This document shows, piece after piece, positions 1 through 7,713 of a DNA stretch of 64,000 nt (its first letter is position 1; every line of letters begins with the position of its first letter). The position numbers and the translations under genes were made by a program. A model generated the notes under the pieces. The model was not told the DNA's origin, made no database searches, and was given only the letters and a program-made list of their open reading frames with translations. The DNA lies in assembly GCA_947460255.1 (NCBI GenBank), contig CANHIS010000008.1, forward strand, positions 1 through 64,000, given 5' to 3'. The DNA comes from Bacteroidota bacterium (GTDB lineage Bacteria > Bacteroidota > Bacteroidia > M30B66).

Positions 1-23
1 AAAAATGCTAACTGACTGCATCT

Positions 24-662
24 TTAGAGGATAGTTTTACGGATGGGCTGATCGGGCTTTGCGTACGAGAAACGTTGTCCGTTTTGAAGTCCAAAATACG
101 CATCCAATCCTGCCACGGCGAGACTGTCTGCTTTTTGGTGCGCTACAAAACCATCTTCTTCGAGAATATCTTCCCGAAGAAAAATGTGCAGGATTTGTCC
201 AATCACGAGAATGGTTCCATTGCGTTCGATTGGATGTTCTTCGGCAAGTTGAAGCGCGATTTTCACAGGAGATTCAGCTACAAATGGCGCGTGAAAACCA
301 TTGGTGATGGCGGGAGTTAATCCTGTTTGTTCAAATTCTGAAACGCCATCAGGATACCGTGCACTGGTTTGGTGCACCTGCTCAGCCATCGCGGTTGTTG
401 CAGTGTTGATGGTGAAAAATCCGGTTTCACGGATGTTGGTCAATGTGTGTCGATCCACAGAATCGGGACGAAACAGGATGCCTGTGAGTGGTGGATTTGC
501 ACCGATGTGCAACACCTGACTAAACACTGCCAAATTCTGATTTCCAGAGGAAGAAGCTGTGCCGATCAACAAGGCCGGACGAACGCCATGCAGCGAATTG
601 ATGAGATTTCGGCGGAAACGGTCGTCGAGACTGGAGATGGTTTCGGCAGAAAAATGTTTCAT
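24..662 (-). CDS. Flavin reductase family protein (FMN-binding split barrel)
   Basis: Predicted FMN-binding split-barrel protein of the flavin reductase-like family; such proteins reduce free flavin with NAD(P)H or use bound flavin as an oxidoreductase. The track ORF begins 21 codons upstream, inside the neighbouring SDR gene. I chose the internal ATG (MKHFSAE..., 212 aa) because its ATG shares one base with the SDR stop codon (TAATG), the usual sign of translational coupling. The segments 'VRPALLIGTASSSGNQNLAVFSQV' and 'FFTINTAT' fit the family core. It is the last visible gene of the PTPS-FolE-SDR operon; transcription runs toward coordinate 1, where only 23 bases remain. The real electron acceptor cannot be told from the sequence. 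Confidence 0.8.
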   Translation of the reverse strand: MKHFSAETISSLDDRFRRNLINSLHGVRPALLIGTASSSGNQNLAVFSQVLHIGANPPLTGILFRPDSVDRHTLTNIRETGFFTINTATTAMAEQVHQTSARYPDGVSEFEQTGLTPAITNGFHAPFVAESPVKIALQLAEEHPIERNGTILVIGQILHIFLREDILEEDGFVAHQKADSLAVAGLDAYFGLQNGQRFSYAKPDQPIRKTIL

Positions 663-1369
663 TAAGCAATCAGTTTCAGGCTTCCCATTCCGCCATCGGC
701 GTGCAGGATTTGCCCAGTTATCCAAGATCCTTTTTCACTTAAAAGCAATGCTGCTAAAGCTGCCAATTCTTCCGGCTGCCCTACTCGACCAATTGGATGG
801 CGCTTGTTTGAAGCATCTATCTTTTCGGGAGTGCTCAGTAGTTTTTCCGCCAATGGTGTTTGGGTAAGCGACGGTGCGATGGCATTTACACGAACGCCTG
901 AAGCGGCATACTCAGCTGCAAGAGATCTTGTTAAACCTTCGATTGCACCTTTGGCAGCTGCTATCGATGCGTGAAAAGGCATCCCAGTTTGTACTGCCAC
1001 AGTACTGAAAAACAAAACAGATGATTGACCCGCTTTTTTCAATGCCGGAAGGGCTGCTTGCACAAGACTCACCGCACCAAGGACATTGATTCTAAAGTCG
1101 TTGATGAATAAATCTTCCTTCATCCGATGGAAAGGTGCCAATTGGATGCTTCCCGGACAATAGGCCAAACCGTGAATTTCTTCTGGGAGACCAGTAATAA
1201 CTGGAGCTGCAACGCTAAAATCTGTTTCGATGAAATGTAAATTGGCGTTCGATTCCAAATCACGCGCAGAACGAGCTAAAACGTACACCGTGTGGCCTTT
1301 AGAGAGCAATTGTTCGGTGAGTGCTTTCCCAATTCCGGAACTTCCTCCGGCAATCACGTAATTTCTCAT
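662..1369 (-). CDS. SDR-family oxidoreductase lacking the catalytic Tyr
   Basis: 235 aa Rossmann-fold short-chain dehydrogenase/reductase. The dinucleotide-binding motif 'GGSSGIG' is at residues 8-14, the structural Asn of 'INVLG' at about 95, the active-site Ser at about 122 ('FFSTVAV') and Lys at about 140. The residue four before this Lys, where the YxxxK Tyr belongs, is Ile ('HASIAAAKGA'). The NNAG motif is also altered ('AYCPGS'). It could be a non-classical reductase or a catalytically changed member. It starts directly after the folE stop codon with no gap and overlaps the flavin reductase start by one base. Position next to FolE and a PTPS-type enzyme suggests a pterin or folate-related reductase, but this is inference from context only. 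Confidence 0.85.
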   Translation of the reverse strand: MRNYVIAGGSSGIGKALTEQLLSKGHTVYVLARSARDLESNANLHFIETDFSVAAPVITGLPEEIHGLAYCPGSIQLAPFHRMKEDLFINDFRINVLGAVSLVQAALPALKKAGQSSVLFFSTVAVQTGMPFHASIAAAKGAIEGLTRSLAAEYAASGVRVNAIAPSLTQTPLAEKLLSTPEKIDASNKRHPIGRVGQPEELAALAALLLSEKGSWITGQILHADGGMGSLKLIA

Positions 1370-2062
1370 TTAGTCGAGGCCGAGGTAAGTGAAAAACTCC
1401 GATTTGGTGGCTTCTTCAGAAAACTTTCCAGAGAAGTGCGACGTCACAGTTTTCGAATTGATGTCTTCCACACCGCGCGATGAAACGCACAAATGCACAG
1501 CGTCAATAACCACCGCAACATCTTCGGTTCCAAGTGCACGCTTGAGCTCATCAGCAATTTGTACCGTGAGTCTTTCTTGCACTTGTGGGCGTTTTGCGAA
1601 ATACTGCACAATACGGTTGATCTTACTCAAACCGATTACGCTTCCGTTCGAAATGTAAGCCACGTGTGCCTTTCCGATGATCGGAACAAAGTGGTGCTCG
1701 CAGTTTGAGTAGAAAGTGATGTCTTTCTCCACCAACATTTCTTTGTACTTGTACTTATTCTCGAACAGCGCAATTTTCGGTTTGTTTTCGGGATTAAGGC
1801 CCGAGAAAATTTCCTGTACGTACATTTTTGCGACACGTTTAGGCGTGCCGTTGAGGCTGTCATCGTTGAGATCTAAGCCCAAAGTGAGCATGATTTCACG
1901 GAAATGGTGCTCGATCCTTGCAATTTTTTCTTTGTCACTCAGCTCGAATGCATCGGCGCGAAGTGGAGTATCGACTGATGTGCTGATGTGTTCATCACCA
2001 ATGAGGTCGATCATATGAACATCATTGTCCATTGTATTCAACAAAATTTCGTTCGGTTTCAT
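1370..2062 (-). CDS. folE: GTP cyclohydrolase I
   Basis: Converts GTP to 7,8-dihydroneopterin triphosphate, the first step of tetrahydrofolate and biopterin-type pterin synthesis, in the cytoplasm. The zinc site is intact: 'CEHH' gives Cys121 and His124, and Cys192 lies in 'VHLCVSSRG'; the 71-residue spacing matches the Cys110/Cys181 pair of the E. coli enzyme. 230 aa from the first ATG, a normal length. The start is uncertain: the first ATG (2062) overlaps the upstream PTPS gene by 41 bases, while a second ATG at 2032 overlaps it by 11 and could be the true start. Second gene of the operon, with the SDR following immediately. Confidence 0.95.
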   Translation of the reverse strand: MKPNEILLNTMDNDVHMIDLIGDEHISTSVDTPLRADAFELSDKEKIARIEHHFREIMLTLGLDLNDDSLNGTPKRVAKMYVQEIFSGLNPENKPKIALFENKYKYKEMLVEKDITFYSNCEHHFVPIIGKAHVAYISNGSVIGLSKINRIVQYFAKRPQVQERLTVQIADELKRALGTEDVAVVIDAVHLCVSSRGVEDINSKTVTSHFSGKFSEEATKSEFFTYLGLD

Positions 2063-2432
2063 AAAGTCTGATGCTGAGTTCGTAACGGGCGTCGAGTTTG
2101 CTTTTTAGTCGGTTCCAGATTACAACGGCGATGTTTTCTGCGGTTGGATTGAGGTTTTTGAATTCCTCCAGATCGAGATTCAAGTTTCGGTGGTCGTAAC
2201 GTTCGGTAACCTCGGCCTTGATGATTGCGCTGAGTACCTTCATGTCGATCACATAACCTGTTTCGGAATCAATTTCACCTTTCACTTCAACAATTAAATC
2301 GTAATTGTGACCGTGATAATTCGGATAGCTACACTTGCCGAAAACCTCAAAATTCTTTTGTTCGTCCCATTTCGGATTAAACAATCGGTGAGCGGCGTTG
2401 AAGCGTTCCTTCCTGTATACGGATACTTTCAT
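2022..2432 (-). CDS. 6-pyruvoyl-tetrahydropterin synthase / 6-carboxytetrahydropterin synthase family
   Basis: 136 aa from the ATG at 2432 (MKVSVYRKERFNAAH), where family homology begins; the track ORF adds 12 unlikely residues. Zinc ligands are His15 ('AAHRL') and His40/His42 ('YHGHNY'); the catalytic Cys34 lies in 'FGKCSYPNYHGHNY'. The Cys-x5-HGH spacing and the phrases 'TAENIAVVIW' and 'ETERNFVEYNG' resemble animal PTPS, which makes 6-pyruvoyl-tetrahydropterin for biopterin, more than classical QueD (Cys-x3-HGH, queuosine pathway). Bacterial members of this subtype are usually labelled 6-carboxytetrahydropterin synthase, so a queuosine role is not excluded. The substrate from FolE next door (dihydroneopterin triphosphate) serves both pathways. 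Confidence 0.88.
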   Translation of the reverse strand: MKVSVYRKERFNAAHRLFNPKWDEQKNFEVFGKCSYPNYHGHNYDLIVEVKGEIDSETGYVIDMKVLSAIIKAEVTERYDHRNLNLDLEEFKNLNPTAENIAVVIWNRLKSKLDARYELSIRLYETERNFVEYNGQ

Positions 2433-2594
2433 AGTTAGAGAAAACGAATGTGTTGATGAATTGTTCAAAACCTAAAAATGCCTTGTCAATTCTGCTGCAA
2501 ATGAACTCTTTTCTCTCAAAACTGTTTTAAGGCCGCGATGGGTAACGAGGTGTTGAATCCTGTAAACTTTTTTCATTCTGTCCCTGCCGGGGAT

Positions 2595-4034
2595 ATGAAA
2601 GCGCATTACGATACCGTAGTGATCGGTGCTGGTATGGCTGGCTTAACTGCTGCGGCACTTCTTGCGAAGGATGGAAGATCGGTCTTGGTAATTGAACGAA
2701 ACTACCTGCCTGGCGGATGTTCATCGTCGTACTATAGGAAAGGCTACGTTTTTGAAAGTGGTGCCACAACCTTGATCGGATTGGATGCGGGGATGCCATT
2801 GCGTGCAGTATTGGACGAAACAGGAATACAATTGGATGCGCGTAAGTTGGAAGTTCCGATGCAGGTATTTCTTCCCGATGGGCGGATGCTTACTCGTTTT
2901 CAAGACCGCGACCAGTGGATTAAAGAGGCGCAAAGAGTTTTTGGTGGCAAGCGCATGGCAGAATTCTGGAAGTTCTGCTTCAAGATCAGCGATTTTGTTT
3001 GGGACAGCTCGATGCGCTATCGTTTTTTTCCTCCACAAAAAACCCAAGATTGGTTTTCATTGTTAAGCAATTTCAAGCTTTCAGACCCTTGGTTTGCACG
3101 GCATGCATTTACCTCAACAGCTTCGTTGTTAAAGCGATTCGGGTTGTACGAAAATGAAGCCTTTAGAACTTTTGTGAATGAGCAATTGATGATCACTGCG
3201 CAGAACAAAATGGAAGATGTGAACGTCCTGTTTGGTGCAACAGCATTGTGTTACACAAATACGGGAAACTACTACTTACCCGGCGGCATGGTGAGTATGG
3301 TGAAAGCGTTTACAGATTACATCAATCAAAAAGGAGGACATCTTTTGCTGAGAACAGCTGTAGATTCTATTGAGCCAGAAGGAGAACAATTCAATGTAAA
3401 ATTTGGATCACATACTGTTCGTGCTCAGTCGGTTGTATCAGCAATTCCGATGAACAACTTAGCAAATCTTTTACCTCAACAGCATCCTTTAAACCTCAAG
3501 GCATCACAGCAAACCATAGAAACCAAGAAGCTGAATTCTGCTCTTCAAATGAGTTTGGTTGTTAAAGATCGACGTTTCCCAAAGTGTTTGCATTATCAAA
3601 TTCATCAGCCTAATGGTGGAAGTATCTTTTTGAGTTTAAGCAGCGCCAACGACCACTTGAGAAGCCCGCAGGGTTTCCGAGTTGCCTCGATCAGTACACA
3701 TGCAAAAACAAGCGATTACTTTGAAACAGATAAGCACAAATGGGCAGAACAAGCCATTGAGTTGCTAGTAAAAAGGGGATTGATAGAACATGACGATCTT
3801 ATTTTGAAGCACGTTTCGGGTCCTGAAGAATGGTTACAATGGACAGGCAGAGCGGGGGGATTTGTTGGTGGCTATCCACAATTCAAGGATGTTTTGCCAT
3901 GGAAAATGAACATGCACCAACTTGGCGAAAACATCTATACTTGCGGCGATTCAGTATATCCTGGGCAAGGTATTCCAGGTGTTGTGATGAATGGTTGGCA
4001 GGTGGCTGGCAGATTGTTGCGGGATTCCGCTTAG
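2595..4034 (+). CDS. Phytoene desaturase-like NAD(P)/FAD-dependent oxidoreductase
   Basis: 479 aa FAD-binding oxidoreductase of the CrtI / carotenoid isomerase / retinol saturase superfamily. The dinucleotide fold is at the N-terminus ('VVIGAGMAGLTAAALLAKDGRSVLVIERNYLPGG'), and the C-terminal FAD motif reads 'IYTCGDSVYPGQGIPGVVMNGWQVAGRLL'. I start it at the ATG at 2595 (MKAHYDTVVIGAG) rather than the track start, which adds 19 residues unlike the family. It is divergent from the pterin operon with about 160 bases between. No other carotenoid gene (crtB, crtY, crtZ) is in the window, so the substrate is unknown; a carotenoid, retinoid or another polyene-like lipid is possible. Confidence 0.8.
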   Translation: MKAHYDTVVIGAGMAGLTAAALLAKDGRSVLVIERNYLPGGCSSSYYRKGYVFESGATTLIGLDAGMPLRAVLDETGIQLDARKLEVPMQVFLPDGRMLTRFQDRDQWIKEAQRVFGGKRMAEFWKFCFKISDFVWDSSMRYRFFPPQKTQDWFSLLSNFKLSDPWFARHAFTSTASLLKRFGLYENEAFRTFVNEQLMITAQNKMEDVNVLFGATALCYTNTGNYYLPGGMVSMVKAFTDYINQKGGHLLLRTAVDSIEPEGEQFNVKFGSHTVRAQSVVSAIPMNNLANLLPQQHPLNLKASQQTIETKKLNSALQMSLVVKDRRFPKCLHYQIHQPNGGSIFLSLSSANDHLRSPQGFRVASISTHAKTSDYFETDKHKWAEQAIELLVKRGLIEHDDLILKHVSGPEEWLQWTGRAGGFVGGYPQFKDVLPWKMNMHQLGENIYTCGDSVYPGQGIPGVVMNGWQVAGRLLRDSA

Positions 4035-4052
4035 ATCCTTAGAAGAATAGAT

Positions 4053-4060
4053 TATATTTG
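4053..4060 (+). promoter_or_regulatory. TAnnTTTG promoter element for the T9SS protein at 4085
   Basis: TATATTTG matches the Bacteroidota -7 consensus TAnnTTTG and lies 24 bases before the ATG at 4085, in the short gap after the CrtI-like gene. No convincing -33 TTTG was seen. Confidence 0.5.
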
Positions 4061-4084
4061 ATTTTCGAGAATGAGCCTATTCGA

Positions 4085-4603
4085 ATGATCAAAAAATTCC
4101 TAGTCACAACATTGCTTTTGTTTTCGGCATTTCAATCTGATGCTCAAAATATTGTTTTGGCTCCACAAGTGATTTCGAGTCAGGGCCAGCATTTTCAAAA
4201 TGCTCAATTCGAATTGTCGTGGACAATCGGCGAAATGTCGGCGGTGAGCACCATTTCTAGTGGGAACAGCACATTCACTCAAGGCTTCCACCAGCCAGAT
4301 AAGTTTACAATAGCATTTACTGAAGATCTGATGTCGACTTGGTCTGCAGGTTTGTACCCGAATCCTGCTGATGCCTATGTTACACTTTCTCTTAATGCTG
4401 TAAACAATACAGAAATGGTGGTTGAAATCCTTGATGCTGCAGGAAAATTGGTGAGGAGTCCGCAAATGCTTCAAGTATTCCCAGGGCAGCAGCAGATCGA
4501 CTTCCCGTTAACCGATTTTTCAAGTGGCATTTATCTTCTACGACTTACAACTGTTGATGGAAAGTACCAACGCAGTTATAGATTCAATAAGTCGCATTCT
4601 TGA
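4085..4603 (+). CDS. Small secreted protein with T9SS type A sorting domain
   Basis: 172 aa from the ATG at 4085 (MIKKFLVTTLLLFSAF...DAQ), which gives a clean Sec signal peptide; the track start is nine codons too early. The mature N-terminal part ('APQVISSQGQHFQNAQFELSWTIGE...FTQGFHQP') is a short segment often seen in small T9SS substrates. The C-terminal 80 residues form a type A sorting domain: 'LYPNPADAYVTL', then 'GIYLLRL' and a basic tail. It should be exported through the T9SS and anchored at, or released from, the cell surface. It has its own promoter-like box and is followed by an intrinsic terminator. No enzymatic domain is visible. Confidence 0.85.
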   Translation: MIKKFLVTTLLLFSAFQSDAQNIVLAPQVISSQGQHFQNAQFELSWTIGEMSAVSTISSGNSTFTQGFHQPDKFTIAFTEDLMSTWSAGLYPNPADAYVTLSLNAVNNTEMVVEILDAAGKLVRSPQMLQVFPGQQQIDFPLTDFSSGIYLLRLTTVDGKYQRSYRFNKSHS

Positions 4604-4620
4604 TTTATCAAACTTCCAGT

Positions 4621-4655
4621 AAAGGGTCGAAATCTAAACTGTTTCGGCCCTTTTT
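4621..4655 (+). terminator. Intrinsic terminator after the T9SS protein
   Basis: AAAGGGTCGAAA pairs with TTTCGGCCCTTT across a 9-base loop (one G-T wobble) and is followed by a T-rich run on the + strand. It separates two convergent genes. Confidence 0.85.
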
Positions 4656-5535
4656 ATTTTGAATTCAAGGAGTCTTTAGCGGCTTGAAGTAATTCAGAAG
4701 CCATCAAATCTTCAGGGTTTAGTTTTGCTGCTTTTTCAAGGTCTTGAATTGCAAGATTGAATTTTCCTTCCCGCATATAGTATTCAGCTCTTCCAAAGTA
4801 GTAGTAAGAATATTTCGGGTACAATTTAATCGCTTGATCCAAATCAGGAAGCCCTTTTTCGGGCTTGAATTGGTTGAGGTAAACGATTCCGCGCTGAAAC
4901 CATGCATCGGGAAATTTTGAATCCAATGAAATACTTCTTGATAAATCAGCAATGGCTTGGTCGAAATTCAAGAACCGTTGAATCGAGGTGCCTGAACTTC
5001 TGTCTTCATCGAAAAATCTTGATTGCAAATAGCCTCGGTAATACCACGAAAGATGATAGCTTGAATCGCGCCGAATGGCTTCGTTAAGTTCTGCAAACGC
5101 TTGGTCGAAGGCATCTTGGTAATAATGGATTTTAGATTTTTCTATCCACACTTCAGCGCCTATTCGACCTTTTAGGAAATTGATTTTTTGCAGAACGCGG
5201 AAAGCTTGTGCGGTATCGCCTGAGTCGGAAAGTGCTCTCGCCAATTCGAGTGATGCTTCATGGCAATCGGGCCATTTTTTTACAGCATACTGGAGATCTT
5301 CGATTGATTTTCGATACTTCAAAGCTCGGCGATAACCTGAGGCCCGAATCTGAAAAGCCTTGCAAGACGAATCGCCGGTGGCAAACAAGGAGTTAATTTC
5401 AACTATTGCTCCCAAATAATCTTCCTGTTCAAGTTCTTGTTCTGCACGTGCTAGGTAGTTGGGCTGCTCGCCGCAGGATGCCAAAATGGAGCAGATCAAT
5501 AGGCCGAAAACAGAAAAGATTTTGAAATTACTCAT
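4654..5535 (-). CDS. TPR-repeat lipoprotein
   Basis: 293 aa from the ATG at 5535 (MSNFKIFSVFGLL). A signal peptide ends in the lipobox 'ILASC', so the protein is probably lipid-anchored. The rest is a run of tetratricopeptide repeats; clear units include 'AWFQRGIVYLNQFKPEKGLPDLDQAIKLYP' and 'YYFGRAEYYMREGKFNLAIQDLEKAAKLNP', suggesting a protein-interaction scaffold. The ATG overlaps the stop of the HTTM gene by eight bases (ATGAGTAA), so the two are very likely co-translated and may work together. No catalytic domain; the partner is unknown. Confidence 0.85.
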   Translation of the reverse strand: MSNFKIFSVFGLLICSILASCGEQPNYLARAEQELEQEDYLGAIVEINSLFATGDSSCKAFQIRASGYRRALKYRKSIEDLQYAVKKWPDCHEASLELARALSDSGDTAQAFRVLQKINFLKGRIGAEVWIEKSKIHYYQDAFDQAFAELNEAIRRDSSYHLSWYYRGYLQSRFFDEDRSSGTSIQRFLNFDQAIADLSRSISLDSKFPDAWFQRGIVYLNQFKPEKGLPDLDQAIKLYPKYSYYYFGRAEYYMREGKFNLAIQDLEKAAKLNPEDLMASELLQAAKDSLNSK

Positions 5536-6892
5536 AGCTGGAATCACCCAGCAAACTTACTGTTTCGTTGCTATATGTAATGCAATCGGGCGCCCTACCA
5601 TTTACCGAAATACAACTGTACGCTTCAATCTCTGAAGTGGCGAGTTCGGGTGTTTCTTTCAACTGCCTGATGAAACTCTTCACCATGATAGGATCTTCAG
5701 ACATGCGCTGCTGCTGGATCGGGGTAAGGAATTTGTCGACTGATATCTGAATGGTCGAGCCAGTAGCTTTGTCGACCTTGTAAAACACGAGTGAATTTCG
5801 GTGGTGATTTATCCGTACATCCCACGAAAAGTGAAATGCCGTATCCGCCCAGCGGAAACTTCCCATATTGAGATACATCACTACAGGAAGCATCACCTGT
5901 GCGGCTAAAAAAAGCAACGCCACAGTTGGCAACAATCGCTTACGTCGAAATTCGAGCATGTATGATCCGCCTGGTTTAAAAACATCGCCCTTGAATTGAA
6001 ACACATCGAATAGGAAATACGAAATGCCCGAAACAAGTCGATGAATCTTTTCCGCAGGCAAAAAAATCGTGCATGAAAGCACCACCAGTAAGGGGAAAAT
6101 TCCGGTTGGCAGCAAAATCATAGCCAACATTTGCACCAAAACAACCGTCCAAAAAGCCCTTGTTGAGGTTTTAGGATCGATTAAAAAATGTGGTAGCAAA
6201 AAGTCAAAAATCACTAGCAACCAAGAAAGTCCAATCGCAAACCATCCATTGTTTGCAATTACGCTACTGTTTAATCCAACGGCTTGCGCGATGTCTTGCA
6301 GCCACAGTGAAACCTGAATTCCAGAGTACAACCAATCGGAGTTTAACTTAGCCATTCCAGCAAAGACAAACACCATAATCACCTGAACCTTAAATACTAA
6401 GAGCAACCAATTAGGCGCATAATCCACACGAAGTGAGGGTTTTCTGATTAAATCGATTGAAAAAAGACGGTGAGCAGGCGAAAATGTGAGCATCACCGCT
6501 AAGAGCATCACTAGGTAATAATAGCTTAAATACGAAGCCTTGTCGATGAACGAAACATAGGCAAACAATAGTGTAAAAACGGTGGCGGCTGCACGAAAAA
6601 ACCACCCAGCAGCAAGCAACACAGCAGAAACTGAAATCAGCAAAAAAACAATGATCATACCCCAGAAAGGCAGAGGTTGCAACCATTCTAAACCATCGTA
6701 TGGAAAACGGATTACTTGCCGAGAAAATACTTCCGAAACCCTTCCAGAAAGAATCATTAAGATTCCCCAGGCCGACATTGTAAAGCCAAACGCGATGCGC
6801 AAAGCTACGAGTGGATAGAGTGAGGCCGGTTTGTAAAGGCCTTCAAAATTGTTGGTCCAAGTGCGGACGATGTTCTTCAACAGCGCATTCAT
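5528..6892 (-). CDS. HTTM-domain polytopic membrane protein
   Basis: 454 aa with several transmembrane segments in the first two thirds and a soluble C-terminal region. The N-terminal membrane part resembles the HTTM domain (horizontally transferred transmembrane domain, related to vitamin K-dependent gamma-carboxylase), including the 'FAGMAKLNSDWLYSG' region and 'FSPAHRLFSIDL'. Bacterial HTTM proteins have no established single function and mostly lack proof of carboxylase activity. Translationally coupled to the downstream TPR lipoprotein by an eight-base overlap. Only about 110 bases separate it from the divergent barrel gene at 7006. Confidence 0.8.
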   Translation of the reverse strand: MNALLKNIVRTWTNNFEGLYKPASLYPLVALRIAFGFTMSAWGILMILSGRVSEVFSRQVIRFPYDGLEWLQPLPFWGMIIVFLLISVSAVLLAAGWFFRAAATVFTLLFAYVSFIDKASYLSYYYLVMLLAVMLTFSPAHRLFSIDLIRKPSLRVDYAPNWLLLVFKVQVIMVFVFAGMAKLNSDWLYSGIQVSLWLQDIAQAVGLNSSVIANNGWFAIGLSWLLVIFDFLLPHFLIDPKTSTRAFWTVVLVQMLAMILLPTGIFPLLVVLSCTIFLPAEKIHRLVSGISYFLFDVFQFKGDVFKPGGSYMLEFRRKRLLPTVALLFLAAQVMLPVVMYLNMGSFRWADTAFHFSWDVRINHHRNSLVFYKVDKATGSTIQISVDKFLTPIQQQRMSEDPIMVKSFIRQLKETPELATSEIEAYSCISVNGRAPDCITYSNETVSLLGDSSYE

Positions 6893-6979
6893 AGTCCGTA
6901 TTTATAACTACAATGTACAATCATTTTTTCATACGAAAGATTGTTTAAACGAAACTTCTGTAAACAAATCTGCATTTCT

Positions 6980-6987
6980 TTACTTTG
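6980..6987 (+). promoter_or_regulatory. Promoter element (TTACTTTG) before the barrel protein
   Basis: TTACTTTG differs from TAnnTTTG at one position and sits 18 bases before the ATG at 7006. Confidence 0.4.
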
Positions 6988-7005
6988 TCGTTAAATTCAT
7001 CGCAC

Positions 7006-7713
7006 ATGTTCAAGTGGTTATCACTTTTCGTTTTTTCAGTTTTCTTTTTTCCACTACAAGCCCAGATAGCCCTCCGGGGAGGATTTACTGCTGGGCCATC
7101 GTTCATCTTAATGGAAAACGATCAGCAGCTCAATAACGGTTTTTTCACTTCCACCAGAGCTGGAATAAATGCTGGATTAAATCTTTCGATGCAGGCTGGA
7201 GAGCACTTTTGGAGTCGTGTTGGGGTGAATTATAGCCGATTAAACTTCTCCCTGAAACAAAATACTTCCAACGATTATCGAATCGATTTTCGCTACGGCC
7301 TGAACAACCTCGAAATTCCACTTCAGGTTGGCGTTACAGGGTATCTTGGCTCACTTAAACACCGCGAATACATTGGTTTAGCGTACGTAAACCGCTTGGG
7401 AAGAGATGTGAAAACATCCATCACCGGCGACAGTGCTACGGCTTACGCTTATGCTACTCCAGAATCGGTGATAAAGTCTTCGTATCTCGCATTTGTTGCG
7501 GGCTTGGAAGTGGGCACCGAATTCAAAAATGATGCTGGTTTATTTTTTGGTCTCACCATGCGATACAATCCTGAAACCCAATACAGCAGCTCGTTTAACA
7601 CGTCTGTTTTTGGAAATCAATTGGCATCCACCAAAGGAAATTACTTGATGTTGGAAGTAACTTACTACTTGCCGAGATTTTCTTTTTGGTTTAAACGCGA
7701 CTTCACGTATTAA
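7006..7713 (+). CDS. Outer-membrane beta-barrel protein (porin-like family)
   Basis: 235 aa. I start at the ATG at 7006 (MFKWLSLFVFSVFFFPLQAQ), giving a signal peptide that ends in AQ. The rest alternates hydrophobic and polar residues in strands ('NLEIPLQVGVTGYLG', 'SSYLAFVAGLEVGTEF', 'GLFFGLTMRYNPETQY') and ends 'NYLMLEVTYYLPRF', like the outer-membrane beta-barrel families common in Bacteroidota. The stop codon abuts the end of the convergent EnvC-like gene (7714). No specific ligand or partner is suggested. Confidence 0.75.
   Translation: MFKWLSLFVFSVFFFPLQAQIALRGGFTAGPSFILMENDQQLNNGFFTSTRAGINAGLNLSMQAGEHFWSRVGVNYSRLNFSLKQNTSNDYRIDFRYGLNNLEIPLQVGVTGYLGSLKHREYIGLAYVNRLGRDVKTSITGDSATAYAYATPESVIKSSYLAFVAGLEVGTEFKNDAGLFFGLTMRYNPETQYSSSFNTSVFGNQLASTKGNYLMLEVTYYLPRFSFWFKRDFTY

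Noticed and set aside
2022-2432. Calling the PTPS gene queD
   Set aside because: Catalytic Cys spacing and flanking motifs fit the PTPS subtype, and no queC/queE is nearby; I leave the pathway open rather than name it.
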